Assembly (NCBI GenBank): GCA_963626805.1
Contig: CAVFXS010000066.1
Span: 76,351-140,350 of the forward strand
Direction: 5' to 3'
DNA from: CAG-632 sp963626805
Lineage (GTDB): Bacteria; Bacillota; Clostridia; Lachnospirales; Lachnospiraceae
Length of the DNA: 64,000 nucleotides
This document shows, piece by piece, positions 17,357 to 27,214 of the stretch. The notes beneath the pieces are model-generated. The model was given only the letters and a program-made list of their open reading frames with translations, ran no database searches and was not told where the DNA came from. How positions within the stretch are numbered: position 1 is the first letter of the stretch; each line of letters opens with the position of its first letter. Both the position numbers and the translations under genes were made by a program.

Positions 17357-19411
17357 ATGAAAGACGTGAAGTTTAGCAGTAGTATGTTTTTGGGGATATA
17401 CTTACTGGCTGCTGTTATTTTCATGATTGTACCATTGTCCTCCGGGCTTTTGGATGTCCTGATTACATTTAATCTGTCCATTGCAATGATTATATTATTT
17501 AATTGTATATTTGCCAAAGAGACATTATCGATGTCCAGCTTCCCGACAATTCTGCTGTTTACGACAGTATTTCGGATTTCACTGAACATTTCATCGACAA
17601 GACTAATATTACTGACCGGTAATCCTGGTAATGTAGTTACGACCTTTGGACAGTTCGTAGGTGGAGGCAGTCTGGTCGTAGGAGCGATCATATTTATTGT
17701 TCTGATCATTGTACAGATGATGGTAATCAATAAAGGTTCGGAACGGGTTTCTGAGGTGACGGCCAGATTTACGCTGGATGCAATGCCGGGTAAGCAGATG
17801 GCGATTGATGCAGACTTAAGTACCGGTGCTATTTCTGATAAGGAAGCAATTGAACGGCGGCAGAAGATTCAGGCAGAATCGTCATTCTTTGGCTCTATGG
17901 ATGGTGCTACCAAGTATGTAAAGGGTGATGCTATTGCCGGCCTGATTATTACCGGTATTAACTTTGTGGGCGGACTTCTGACAGGGATGCTGATGCAGGG
18001 GATGTCATTTCAGGAGGCAATTTCCAAATATACGATCCTGACAATTGGTGATGGTCTTGTTTCGCAGATTCCATCGCTGATGATTTCTTTGGCAACGGGT
18101 GTAATTGTAACGAAAGCATCTAGAGAAGCTGAAATCGGTGATATTGTATTCGGCGAGCTGTTTCAGTCGAGCAGGGTCATGTATGTGGTAGGTGGCGCTC
18201 TTATTTTTTTAGGATTGTTTACACCGTTAAATCCGGTTATTTATGTAGGAATGGGTTTGGCACTGGTGGTGCTGGGAAGGGTACTTTCCACCAGACGGGA
18301 TACGAAGGAAATTGAGGAAGAGGTTGCAGAAGAAGAGATTGAAGCGGATCAGATACGCAGGCATGAGAATGTCAATACTCTGCTACAGGTGGATCCGATC
18401 GAATTGGAATTCGGCTATGGAATTATACCACTGGCAGATGTGAATCAGGGTGGTGACCTGTTGGACCGGGTGGTTATGATCCGGCGACAGATCGCATTGG
18501 AGCTGGGTGCAGTAGTGCCGATTATTCGGCTACGTGATAACATTCAGCTGAATCCGAACCAATATGTAATTAAAATCAAGGGAATTCAGGTCAGTGAGGG
18601 CGAAATTCTGTTTGATCACTATATGGCAATGAATCCGGGGTATGTAGAGGAAGAAATCACAGGTATTCCAACCTTTGAACCATCCTTTCATCTGCCGGCA
18701 GTCTGGATTACAGAGGCACAGCGGGAACGTGCAGAATCTTATGGATATACGGTAGTGGATCCGCCGTCTATCATTGCAACACATCTGACAGAAGTGATTC
18801 GGACACATATTGATGAACTTTTGACTAGACAGGATGTTCAGAACTTAATCAATAATATTAAAGATAAGAATACAACATTGGTTGAGGAGTTGATTCCAAA
18901 GCTGTTGAATGTTGGTGAAATACAGAAGGTATTGCAGAATCTGCTGCGGGAAGGAATATCCATCCGAGATCTGGTTACCATATTTGAAGTGCTGGCCGAT
19001 CATGCGGCAACCACCAGAGATACGGATATACTGACCGAGTATGCCCGGCAGGGACTGAAACGTGCGATTTCCAGTAAATTCTTCGGTGGAGGTGAGACTA
19101 CGACTGTTGTTACCCTAGATCCGAAGATTGAGCAGGAAATTATGGCATCAGTGAAGCAGACAGAGCAGGGAGCCTATCTGACACTGGATCCGGATCGGAC
19201 AAAGAAGATTCTGGCAGCAACAGAGACAGAAATCAAAAAAATGGAAGATTCAGGTCATACACCGATTATTATTACATCGCCGATTGTGCGAATGTATTTT
19301 AAGAAGCTGACAAATGACTATTTTAGAAATCTGATTGTAATATCCTACAATGAAATTGAATCAGAAGTGGAATTACAGTCAATAGGGATGGTGACAATCG
19401 ATGATAATTAA
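17357..19411 (+). CDS. flhA: FlhA flagellar export gate protein
   Basis: 684 residues. The N-terminal half has about eight membrane segments and the FHIPEP-type cytoplasmic loop (SSFFGSMDGATKYVKGDAIA). The C-terminal half is the cytoplasmic substrate-docking domain. FlhA forms the nonameric ring of the export gate and uses the proton gradient. GCAGGAGG ribosome site before ATG 17357. The 3' end overlaps flhF by 11 nt. Confidence 0.96.
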   Translation: MKDVKFSSSMFLGIYLLAAVIFMIVPLSSGLLDVLITFNLSIAMIILFNCIFAKETLSMSSFPTILLFTTVFRISLNISSTRLILLTGNPGNVVTTFGQFVGGGSLVVGAIIFIVLIIVQMMVINKGSERVSEVTARFTLDAMPGKQMAIDADLSTGAISDKEAIERRQKIQAESSFFGSMDGATKYVKGDAIAGLIITGINFVGGLLTGMLMQGMSFQEAISKYTILTIGDGLVSQIPSLMISLATGVIVTKASREAEIGDIVFGELFQSSRVMYVVGGALIFLGLFTPLNPVIYVGMGLALVVLGRVLSTRRDTKEIEEEVAEEEIEADQIRRHENVNTLLQVDPIELEFGYGIIPLADVNQGGDLLDRVVMIRRQIALELGAVVPIIRLRDNIQLNPNQYVIKIKGIQVSEGEILFDHYMAMNPGYVEEEITGIPTFEPSFHLPAVWITEAQRERAESYGYTVVDPPSIIATHLTEVIRTHIDELLTRQDVQNLINNIKDKNTTLVEELIPKLLNVGEIQKVLQNLLREGISIRDLVTIFEVLADHAATTRDTDILTEYARQGLKRAISSKFFGGGETTTVVTLDPKIEQEIMASVKQTEQGAYLTLDPDRTKKILAATETEIKKMEDSGHTPIIITSPIVRMYFKKLTNDYFRNLIVISYNEIESEVELQSIGMVTIDDN

Positions 19412-20630
19412 AAAATATCAGGGATCTACGGAAATAGATGCTATAGCAAAGGCAAAGGAGGATCTGGGTACAGATACTGTCATTATGAATGTAAAGACGG
19501 TAAAACAGAGGGGATTACGTCGGTTATTTAAGAAAGATTATGTAGAAGTGACAGCTGCCGTAGATGAACCGGATCAGAAAGAGGGAAGAAAACCAGGAAG
19601 GGCATCTCTGCAGAATCTGGAAACAAAGGTCAGCTATAGTCAGGCGGAAACGGAAAAGAATTCTGTAAAAACTGCGGAGGCTGAGAAACAGGAATTGGAG
19701 GAACCTGCAGTTGCAACGGCAATTCAGGAACGACTGGAGAATCTGGCACAGCTTCTGGAACGTCAGATGCAGGAGGAAGGTACTGAGGACGATAAAGAGC
19801 AGGAAAAAGCAGATCAGGGACGGAATTCCAGAATGATCAGGCTGATATTTGAACAGCTTTTAAATAATGAAGTGACAGAGGAAAATGCCAGAGAGATTAT
19901 GCGGGAGATCGACAACAAGGATAACCTTCAGCTGGATGATTTGCTGGCTAGTATTTATCAGAAAATTGTATTGAAGCTCGGACAGATGAAAACCGTGGAG
20001 CTGTCAGAGAAGAAACCAAAACTCGTATTTTTTATTGGACCGACAGGTGTGGGTAAGACGACGACTATTGCGAAGCTTGCATCAAAATTTAAATTGGATA
20101 AAAAGGCAAAAATTGCGATTGTTACAGCAGACACCTATCGAGTAGCTGCTGTAGAGCAGATTCGTACATATGCAAATATATTATCGACACCGATAGAAGT
20201 GGTATATCATGCAAATGAGTTGAAATCGCTATATGAGAAATATCAGAACTATGATTTGATTCTGATAGATACTGCAGGTCGATCACATAAAAACGAAGAA
20301 CAACAGGAGGATATTCAGAGACTGCTTCAAACAGCACTGGATTATCCGCATGAGATATATCTTGTAGTAAGTGCAACAACGAAGTATAAAGATTTGGTCA
20401 GAATTACGCAAACATATTCGGGTATTTCGGATTATTGTTTGCTATTTACGAAGATAGATGAAACAGATGCACTTGGAAACATTTTGAATATCAGAATGCT
20501 GACACAGAAACCATTGTCCTATACGACATTCGGACAGAATGTGCCGGAGGATATCAGTGTAACCGATGCACAGGGAATTGCAAAGCAGTTATTAGGAGGA
20601 AACGAGTCATGGATCAGGCAGAACAACTGA
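19401..20630 (+). CDS. flhF: FlhF flagellar-placement SRP-type GTPase
   Basis: 409 residues. An N-terminal basic segment and acidic coiled region are followed by an SRP-like NG GTPase domain: G1 GPTGVGKTTT near residue 213, TADTYRVAAVEQ, G3 DTAGRSHKN and G4 TKIDETDALG. FlhF recruits early flagellar components to the membrane site. It overlaps flhA (11 nt) and flhG (22 nt), so the three are probably coupled. Confidence 0.95.
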   Translation: MIIKKYQGSTEIDAIAKAKEDLGTDTVIMNVKTVKQRGLRRLFKKDYVEVTAAVDEPDQKEGRKPGRASLQNLETKVSYSQAETEKNSVKTAEAEKQELEEPAVATAIQERLENLAQLLERQMQEEGTEDDKEQEKADQGRNSRMIRLIFEQLLNNEVTEENAREIMREIDNKDNLQLDDLLASIYQKIVLKLGQMKTVELSEKKPKLVFFIGPTGVGKTTTIAKLASKFKLDKKAKIAIVTADTYRVAAVEQIRTYANILSTPIEVVYHANELKSLYEKYQNYDLILIDTAGRSHKNEEQQEDIQRLLQTALDYPHEIYLVVSATTKYKDLVRITQTYSGISDYCLLFTKIDETDALGNILNIRMLTQKPLSYTTFGQNVPEDISVTDAQGIAKQLLGGNESWIRQNN

Positions 20631-21493
20631 GAAAATTAGTGGGTCAGCAGATTCAGCACAGTGGTTCCGCCAGGGTAATTGCGGTAACCAGCGGAAAAGG
20701 CGGCGTTGGAAAAACGAGCCTGTCCGTGAATCTGGCGATTCAATTTAGTAAAAAGGGGCAGAGAGTTGTTATTATTGATGCGGATTTCGGATTGGCAAAT
20801 GTTGAAATTATGCTTGGAATCAGACCGAAATATACAATGTCGGATCTGATTCACAATGATATGAGTATTGATGAAATCATTACAAAAGGACCAATGGGAA
20901 TCGGATTTATTTCCGGTGGATCCGGCGTTCAGGATATGGTGAATCTGGATAAGGAACAATTACGGGTACTGATTGGAAAACTGGTTCGTTTGGATACATT
21001 GGCTGATGTAGTAATAGTCGATACGGGTGCCGGAATTTCAGATTCTGTGCTGGAGTTTGTATTGAGCAGTCCGGAGGTTTTGATCGTGGCAACACCGGAA
21101 CCAACTTCCATTACAGATGCATATTCTCTGTTAAAGACCGTGAATCGGAGTAAAGAGTTTATACCGGAAGAAAAGAAAATACAGATTGTATCCAATCGGA
21201 TTTCGTCCAGAGAAGAAGGAAGAGAAATCTATGAAAAGTTGAACATTGTCTCAACAAAATTTCTGAATATTCATCTTGGATATTTGGGAGAAATTTTTCA
21301 GGATACAAATGTTTCAAAGGCAGTTATTGAACAGAAGCCAGTCTCATTGGCATATCCCAATTCGACTTCTGTGAAAAATTATCAGGAAATTTGTAATCGT
21401 ATGACAGATGCAGAAGGAACACCGGATGATGAGAAAGGCGGAATTGCAAAATTCTTCCTGACATTTATTCGACAAAAGAGGAAGAAATATTAG
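20609..21493 (+). CDS. flhG: FlhG/YlxH MinD-type ATPase
   Basis: 294-residue ParA/MinD ATPase with the deviant Walker A KGGVGKTS at residues 30-37 and IIDADFGLANVEIMLG, which is typical of FlhG (YlxH). FlhG controls flagellar number and place with FlhF and stimulates its GTPase. The N-terminal DQAEQLR matches the activating motif seen in FlhG proteins. ATG 20609 lies within the end of flhF with AGGAGG upstream. Confidence 0.94.
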   Translation: MDQAEQLRKLVGQQIQHSGSARVIAVTSGKGGVGKTSLSVNLAIQFSKKGQRVVIIDADFGLANVEIMLGIRPKYTMSDLIHNDMSIDEIITKGPMGIGFISGGSGVQDMVNLDKEQLRVLIGKLVRLDTLADVVIVDTGAGISDSVLEFVLSSPEVLIVATPEPTSITDAYSLLKTVNRSKEFIPEEKKIQIVSNRISSREEGREIYEKLNIVSTKFLNIHLGYLGEIFQDTNVSKAVIEQKPVSLAYPNSTSVKNYQEICNRMTDAEGTPDDEKGGIAKFFLTFIRQKRKKY

Positions 21494-21501
21494 GAGAGAG
21501 T

Positions 21502-22218
21502 ATGCAGAATATTATTTCAATTGGTGACAAACTGGATATGGAGCAGTTGTTTTATGGTGAACCTGAAACGGACCCACAGAGACGCAGAGTGTTTAATTGT
21601 CGGATTATGGATATGCCGGCTGAGGCTGTGTTACGGATTACAATGCCATTTTATGAAGGCAGACTGGTTCCTTTGGAGATTGGTGTGCAGTATCGGATTT
21701 CAACCTATGCACAGAAGGGGATTTATGAAGGAGATTTTGTAGTCATTAACCGTTTTAAGGATGGAAATTTGTTTTTGGCAGATATGGAATTGCAGGGAAG
21801 TCTAAAAAAAGTTCAACGCCGGGAATATTATCGCTATGGCTGCCGGTTGGAAGCGATGTATCGGCTGATTACATCCGGGGAAACGATTGAAATTATACCC
21901 GAAGAGATAGAACTGCAGGAATGGAAAAAGGCGGTGATTCTGGATATCAGCGGTGGCGGAATCCGTATGGTTTCTGAGCATAAGGAGACAACTCCAGTTC
22001 TGATACAGATGCGGTTTACACTGCCAATACAGAATCAGATGCAGGAATTTCTTCCGTATGGAAACCTGCTCTCTTCGGCACCAAATGTAAATAATCCGCT
22101 GATTCAGGAATACCATGTAATGTTTGCCCGGTTAGGAGATAGGGAACGGGAGCAGATTATTCGTTATATTTTTGAAGACGAACGACGGAGAATATTGAAA
22201 AATAAAGGTTTGGAATAA
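21502..22218 (+). CDS. PilZ-domain flagellar brake protein, YcgR-like
   Basis: 238 residues in two domains: an N-terminal YcgR-type barrel (about 1-100) and a C-terminal PilZ domain. The c-di-GMP motifs are present: RREYYR (RxxxR) near residue 108 and DISGGGIRM (DxSxxG). In other bacteria YcgR/DgrA (YpfA) proteins bind c-di-GMP and slow the motor. Location between flhG and cheB supports a motility role. The stop overlaps the cheB ATG (TAATG). Confidence 0.9.
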   Translation: MQNIISIGDKLDMEQLFYGEPETDPQRRRVFNCRIMDMPAEAVLRITMPFYEGRLVPLEIGVQYRISTYAQKGIYEGDFVVINRFKDGNLFLADMELQGSLKKVQRREYYRYGCRLEAMYRLITSGETIEIIPEEIELQEWKKAVILDISGGGIRMVSEHKETTPVLIQMRFTLPIQNQMQEFLPYGNLLSSAPNVNNPLIQEYHVMFARLGDREREQIIRYIFEDERRRILKNKGLE

Positions 22219-23261
22219 TGAAGAAAAATATCATGATTATTGATGACTCTGCACTCATGAGAAGAGTGTTATCTGATATAATTAATACAACAGAACAATA
22301 TCAGGTGGTTTATGCTGCAACAAATGGCAGGGATGCTTGGGAAGCAATGCAGCGGTTAACTCCCATACATTTTATTTTTCTGGATATCAATATGCCTGTT
22401 ATGGATGGAGTGGAACTGCTTCGGAGGATGAAGCAGAACAAGATCCGGATTCCAACGGTTGTATTCAGTACAGTGGCAGAACGGTCCAGCTCGGAAACAA
22501 TTGAAGCATTGTCACTTGGGGCAGTTGATTTCCTGAAAAAGCCGGAAAACATCCTTGTAAATATGTCATATTTTCGGGAAAAGGTATTGAAAGCGTTATC
22601 GATTATTGAGACTGATCATGAACCTTCTATTGTAGTAAAGGAGGTCAGACAGCGGAAACGCAGACAGAATGATCTGGGAAGAGGAAAACTGGTAGCGATT
22701 GCATGTTCCACAGGTGGGCCGAAGGCACTGCAGGAGATTATACCATATCTGCCGGCAGATCTGGACGCAGCAGTTGTGATCGTACAGCATATGCCGGAGG
22801 GCTTTACAGCATCTTTAGCGGAGCGGCTGAATGATCGCAGCAAGATGTCGGTGAAGGAAGCTGCCGAAGGTGATATTCTGGAGAACGGACATGTCTACAT
22901 AGCCAGAGGCGGCAGACATCTGCGGATTCAGCAGGCGGAACGTGGACAGCACGTAGTCCGGCTCGGGGATGATGAACCGGTTATGGGGCTGCGGCCATAT
23001 GCCAACTATATGTATGAGAGCCTGATTCAGTCTGGCTACTATGAGATTGTATGTGTGGTTTTGACCGGAATGGGTGCTGATGGAACCAGAGGTATTGGTA
23101 AACTGTGTCAGGAGAAAAATGTATATGTCATCAGTCAGGATAAGGAGAGCTCTACGGTATATGGAATGCCGAAAATGGTGGCACAGTCCGGACTTTCCGA
23201 TGAGGTTGTTTCATTGGATCAGATGGCAAAAGCAATTATAAATTATACGGGGGTATGCTAA
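22218..23261 (+). CDS. cheB: CheB receptor methylesterase/deamidase
   Basis: 347 residues: receiver domain (MIIDDSALMRR, phospho-Asp in FLDINMPVMDG), a short linker, and the esterase domain with its catalytic triad in ACSTGGPKAL (Ser), IVQHMPEGFT (His) and MGADGTRG (Asp). It removes methyl groups from chemoreceptors. The partner methyltransferase cheR is not in the window. Coupled to the PilZ gene upstream and immediately followed by cheA with no spacer. Confidence 0.96.
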   Translation: MKKNIMIIDDSALMRRVLSDIINTTEQYQVVYAATNGRDAWEAMQRLTPIHFIFLDINMPVMDGVELLRRMKQNKIRIPTVVFSTVAERSSSETIEALSLGAVDFLKKPENILVNMSYFREKVLKALSIIETDHEPSIVVKEVRQRKRRQNDLGRGKLVAIACSTGGPKALQEIIPYLPADLDAAVVIVQHMPEGFTASLAERLNDRSKMSVKEAAEGDILENGHVYIARGGRHLRIQQAERGQHVVRLGDDEPVMGLRPYANYMYESLIQSGYYEIVCVVLTGMGADGTRGIGKLCQEKNVYVISQDKESSTVYGMPKMVAQSGLSDEVVSLDQMAKAIINYTGVC

Positions 23262-25346
23262 ATGGATTTAAGTCAATATTTGGAAATATTTATTGATGAA
23301 TCGAAGGAACATCTGCAGACGTTGAACGATCAGGTGTTGATTATGGAACAGGATCCGGAAAATATTGATACGGTTAATGAGATTTTTCGGGCAGCACATT
23401 CTTTAAAGGGAATGGCGGGAACCATGGGATTTAAGCGAATGCAGCGGTTGACCCATGATATGGAGAATGTTTTTTCTGAAATTCGGAACGGAAAGATGTC
23501 TGTAACTCCGGATATTGTTGATATTGTATTCAAATGTCTGGATGCATTGGAAGGATATCTGACCAATATACAGGAATCTGCAGATGAAGGAACCGAGGAT
23601 AATGAAGAGGTTATCCAGTTGTTAAATGAGGCATTAACGGGTGGTACCTCAGAGGCATCACCAGCGAAGGAGATTGCTCCGGTAACGGAGGCAGCCAAGC
23701 CACAGGAAATTGCAGATGGTGACAAACGGAAATTCTTAAAGCTTCCGATTGCTGATTTTGAGCAGAATGCCATGAGGGAAGCTATTGGTAACGGAATGAA
23801 TGTCTATGGTGTAACGGTATATATTCAGGATACTTGTATACTGAAGGCGGCCAGAGCATTTCTGGTATTTAAAGGTGTGGAGTCTGTCGGTGAGATCATA
23901 AAGTCCGAGCCGAGTGTGCAGGACATTGAGGATGAGAAGTTTGATTTTGATTTCAGTATGTTTATTATTTCTAACAAACCGGCTGAGCAGGTGCAGAAGG
24001 TAATTTCCAATGTATCAGAGATCAAGGAAGTGGTGCTGGAACCTTTTACACCGGAAACAATCGCTGCCAATGCACAGAAGGAAGAGACACCGAAGGAAGA
24101 AATTGCAGCAACGGAAACAAAGGAAGAGAAACCAAAGGAAACCACCGAAGCAAAGAAAAAGCCGGCAGCTGAGACGAAGAAGAAACCGGTAGTGAATCGT
24201 TCGGTGCGTGTAGATATTGAGAAGCTGGATGATCTGATGAATCTGGTAAGTGAGCTGATCATTGCGAAGAACGGACTGGTATCTGCCAGTGCCAGCGAGG
24301 AGGGCAGTCAGACCCAGCAGTTTAATGAGCAGATTGAATATCTGGAGCGGATTACGACCAATCTGCATGAATCTGTTATGAAGGTTCGAATGGTTCCGAT
24401 TGAGAGCGTAGTGAACCGATTCCCGCGTATGATCCGTGATCTGTCCAAGAAGCTGAACAAGGAGATGGAGCTGATCATGACCGGTGAGGAGACCGAGCTT
24501 GACCGGACAGTTATTGATGAGATCGGTGATCCGTTGATGCATATGCTCCGGAATGCTGCCGATCATGGGCTGGAATCTACGATCGACCGTATTAAGCTTG
24601 GCAAGCCACAGGTTGGTACGATCCGGCTGAATGCATATCAGGATGGTAATAACGTAACGATTGAGGTTGCGGATGATGGAGCCGGTATTAATGTTGAGAA
24701 GGTAAAGGCATCTGCGATCAAGAAGGGTACGATTACCGAGGAGCAGGCAGAAATGATGTCCGATAAAGAGGCAATTGATCTGTTGTTCCAGCCGGCATTC
24801 TCTACCTCGGAGAAGGTATCCGATATATCCGGACGTGGGGTTGGACTGGATGTTGTTAAGAGTAAGATCGAGGGTCTTGGCGGTGATGTAGAAGTAGACA
24901 CTGCGCTTGGAGAAGGCACGACCTTCATAGTAAGGTTACCGTTAACGCTTGCAATTATTCAGGCATTGATGGTAGAGATTCGGGATGAAAAGTATGCAAT
25001 TCCACTGAACTCGATTGTTACGGTAGAGGATATTCTGGAATCAGATGTGAAGCTGATACAGAACAAGGAGGTTATTAATCTCCGGGGAACTGTTATACCG
25101 CTGGTTCGTCTGGATCAGGTACTGGATCTGGAACCGAAGGAAGAGGAGAATGAGAGCCTGGTAGTCGTAATTGTGAAGAAAGGTGACAAGCAGGCTGGTC
25201 TGGTTATCGATAATCTGATTGGACAGCAGGAAATCGTAATTAAACCTCTGGGCAAGTATATTTATATACATAAAATGTTCAGCGGAGCTACCATCCTCGG
25301 TGATGGAGAAGTTGCATTGATCATAGATGCAAACACATTGGTTTAG
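23262..25346 (+). CDS. cheA: CheA chemotaxis histidine kinase
   Basis: 694 residues with all five domains. P1 has the phospho-His46 in AAHSLKGMAG; a P2 domain (about 155-270) follows; then a Lys/Glu/Thr/Pro-rich linker (about 275-312); P3 dimerisation helices; the ATPase domain with N box (LMHMLRNAADHGLE), ADDGAGI and GRGVGLDVV; and a C-terminal CheW-like P5 domain. It phosphorylates CheY and CheB. The codon-level low complexity of the linker is normal for the family. Confidence 0.97.
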   Translation: MDLSQYLEIFIDESKEHLQTLNDQVLIMEQDPENIDTVNEIFRAAHSLKGMAGTMGFKRMQRLTHDMENVFSEIRNGKMSVTPDIVDIVFKCLDALEGYLTNIQESADEGTEDNEEVIQLLNEALTGGTSEASPAKEIAPVTEAAKPQEIADGDKRKFLKLPIADFEQNAMREAIGNGMNVYGVTVYIQDTCILKAARAFLVFKGVESVGEIIKSEPSVQDIEDEKFDFDFSMFIISNKPAEQVQKVISNVSEIKEVVLEPFTPETIAANAQKEETPKEEIAATETKEEKPKETTEAKKKPAAETKKKPVVNRSVRVDIEKLDDLMNLVSELIIAKNGLVSASASEEGSQTQQFNEQIEYLERITTNLHESVMKVRMVPIESVVNRFPRMIRDLSKKLNKEMELIMTGEETELDRTVIDEIGDPLMHMLRNAADHGLESTIDRIKLGKPQVGTIRLNAYQDGNNVTIEVADDGAGINVEKVKASAIKKGTITEEQAEMMSDKEAIDLLFQPAFSTSEKVSDISGRGVGLDVVKSKIEGLGGDVEVDTALGEGTTFIVRLPLTLAIIQALMVEIRDEKYAIPLNSIVTVEDILESDVKLIQNKEVINLRGTVIPLVRLDQVLDLEPKEEENESLVVVIVKKGDKQAGLVIDNLIGQQEIVIKPLGKYIYIHKMFSGATILGDGEVALIIDANTLV

Positions 25347-25358
25347 GGGGTGAAGACT

Positions 25359-25808
25359 ATGGCAGAAGTACAGAAGCAGGAAGAAAATAAGCAATATATA
25401 GTAGCAAAGATCGGCTGTGAGCAGTACGGGATTGATATCGCTTACGTTGATAATATTGTCAGAATGCAGAAAATCACCAGAGTGCCGAAGACACAGCCGT
25501 ATTTTCTGGGTGTCATTAATCTCCGCGGAGAAATCATCCCGGTTATGAGTATGCACAAGAAGCTGGAATTAGGTGAGGATGTGATTAGTAATACAACGAG
25601 AATCATTATCATTAAACCGGAGCAGAATGCATTACTGGGTCTTCTGGTTGATGAGGTACGGGAAGTTGTGACCATGCCGGAAGATGATATTGAAAAGGTT
25701 GCATATGACAACGGAAGAGATGATAGTAATTATTATATTACCGGAATAGGGAAATACAAAAATACATTGATTTCGCTGGTGAATATTAATGGAATTATTA
25801 CAGACTAG
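25359..25808 (+). CDS. cheW: CheW chemotaxis adaptor
   Basis: 149 residues, single CheW domain (YGIDIAYVDNIVRMQKITRV, GVINLRGEIIPV, LGLLVDEVREV). It links CheA to chemoreceptors. I prefer ATG 25359, 5 nt after GGGGGTGA, over an in-frame GTG at 25350 that is part of the ribosome site. Confidence 0.95.
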   Translation: MAEVQKQEENKQYIVAKIGCEQYGIDIAYVDNIVRMQKITRVPKTQPYFLGVINLRGEIIPVMSMHKKLELGEDVISNTTRIIIIKPEQNALLGLLVDEVREVVTMPEDDIEKVAYDNGRDDSNYYITGIGKYKNTLISLVNINGIITD

Positions 25809-25823
25809 AAGGGTCGGGGGAAA

Positions 25824-26426
25824 ATGTCACAGATGGATGCAACAGAACTGGATGTCCTCACGGAATTCGGTACGATTGGCGCAGGAAATGCGACAACCGC
25901 TCTGTCCGTGCTTTTAAATTCCAGATTAACTATGAATATGCCAAAGGTATCATTTATGAATCTGGATGAATTTGTGGAAAGTATTGGTGGTGCCGAGAAT
26001 GTCATTGCGGGTGTTATGAGTAATATCAGCGGTGAAATAGAGGGTTTTGTATTATTTGCACTGGATGTTGAGGATGCGCATCGACTGGTGAACCGTTTAA
26101 TGGGACTGGAATTATCTTCTATCGACCTGTTTGATGATATAGATCTGTCGGCGGTTAAGGAGATTGGGAATATTCTGATTAGCTCGTATCTGGCTTCATT
26201 GGAGACATTGACCGAAATTCGGATGCGTCCTTCCAATCCGATGCTGGCAATCGATATGGCAGGTGCAATTTTAAGCTTTCCGGCAGTTGTAAACAGCCGG
26301 GAGAGGGATGAGGTGCTTCGAATAGAATCACAGTTTGAAGGAGAGGATCTTTCAATTGAAGGACATATTATGATGATTGCAGATTCTGAGTCCTATAATA
26401 CGATTCGAAAGAAATTGAAAATATAA
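25824..26426 (+). CDS. cheC: CheC CheY-P phosphatase
   Basis: 200 residues with two E-x-x-N phosphatase centres: EFGTIGAGNATTAL and the second in VKEIGNILISSY. CheC dephosphorylates CheY-P and is activated by binding CheD, which is the next gene. With FliY it makes a two-phosphatase system as in Bacillus. Confidence 0.93.
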   Translation: MSQMDATELDVLTEFGTIGAGNATTALSVLLNSRLTMNMPKVSFMNLDEFVESIGGAENVIAGVMSNISGEIEGFVLFALDVEDAHRLVNRLMGLELSSIDLFDDIDLSAVKEIGNILISSYLASLETLTEIRMRPSNPMLAIDMAGAILSFPAVVNSRERDEVLRIESQFEGEDLSIEGHIMMIADSESYNTIRKKLKI

Positions 26427-26438
26427 AGTGTGAAGATT

Positions 26439-26924
26439 ATGGATTCAATGATTAAAGTTCGAATGGCAGATTATGGAATATGTAATGTGCCACAGAAAAT
26501 TACAACAATTGGATTGGGATCCTGTGTCGGAATTGTGATATTTGACTCAAAATCAGGCAGATGTGGTCTGCTTCATGCCATGCTTCCGGACAGTACCAGA
26601 ATCCGAAATAACAGTAATCGTTCGAAATTTGTTGATTCCGGACTGGAAGACATGTTGCAGGAAATGTTAAAAGCTGGTGCGAATCCGAAAAATCTGACAG
26701 CCAAGATAGCGGGTGGGGCTGCTATGTTCGACTTTTCAGAGGAAAGTGATATTACCAGTATCGGAGCGCAGAATGTGCAGGCGGCAAAGGAATTACTGGT
26801 ACAGTTTAAGATTCCGTTGCTGGCAGAGGATACCGGTAAGAATTATGGAAGAACGATTATTTTTGATCCGGAAACAGGGAATCTTACTATTCGGGTGGTC
26901 GGACAACCTGAAATAGTGATTTAA
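26439..26924 (+). CDS. cheD: CheD receptor glutamine deamidase
   Basis: About 161 residues. The catalytic Cys (GLGSCVGIVIFD), His (GLLHAMLP) and Thr (LTAKIAGGAAMF) motifs of CheD are intact. It deamidates receptor glutamines and couples receptors to CheC. Three in-frame starts exist (GTG 26430, ATG 26439, ATG 26448), all with weak ribosome sites; I chose 26439. This poor start may depend on coupling with cheC, which ends only 12 nt earlier. Confidence 0.93.
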   Translation: MDSMIKVRMADYGICNVPQKITTIGLGSCVGIVIFDSKSGRCGLLHAMLPDSTRIRNNSNRSKFVDSGLEDMLQEMLKAGANPKNLTAKIAGGAAMFDFSEESDITSIGAQNVQAAKELLVQFKIPLLAEDTGKNYGRTIIFDPETGNLTIRVVGQPEIVI

Positions 26925-26941
26925 GGAAATGAGGCAGAAAG

Positions 26942-27199
26942 ATGAAACTAAGATGGTTGAGACCGTTTATTGTCCTTTTGGCAACATTGATTGTACTGAT
27001 CAGCAATTTTGTATTAAAGAGACCGATCATATCATCTCTGGTCTGGCTATTGGGAACGATTATTATCTTTTATATTATTTCTTCTATTGTTGTAGGGGTA
27101 ATTGACCGTGTAATTCATACGGAGAAGAAAGACCCTGTTCCGGAGCAGACCGGGGAGGGACAGATAGAAGAAACGACAAAAACGGTACATGAAGAATGA
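26942..27199 (+). CDS. Small two-helix membrane protein, unknown function
   Basis: 85 residues with two hydrophobic segments (about 5-23, PFIVLLATLIVLISNFVL, and 30-55, LVWLLGTIIIFYIISSIVVG) and a charged, Glu/Thr-rich tail. I do not recognise a family. It lies between cheD and sigD with a good ribosome site (GAGGCAGAAAG), so it is probably translated as part of the operon. A role linked to motility or the flagellar sigma factor is only inferred from position. Confidence 0.7.
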   Translation: MKLRWLRPFIVLLATLIVLISNFVLKRPIISSLVWLLGTIIIFYIISSIVVGVIDRVIHTEKKDPVPEQTGEGQIEETTKTVHEE

Positions 27200-27214
27200 T
27201 AATGAGGTAACTAC

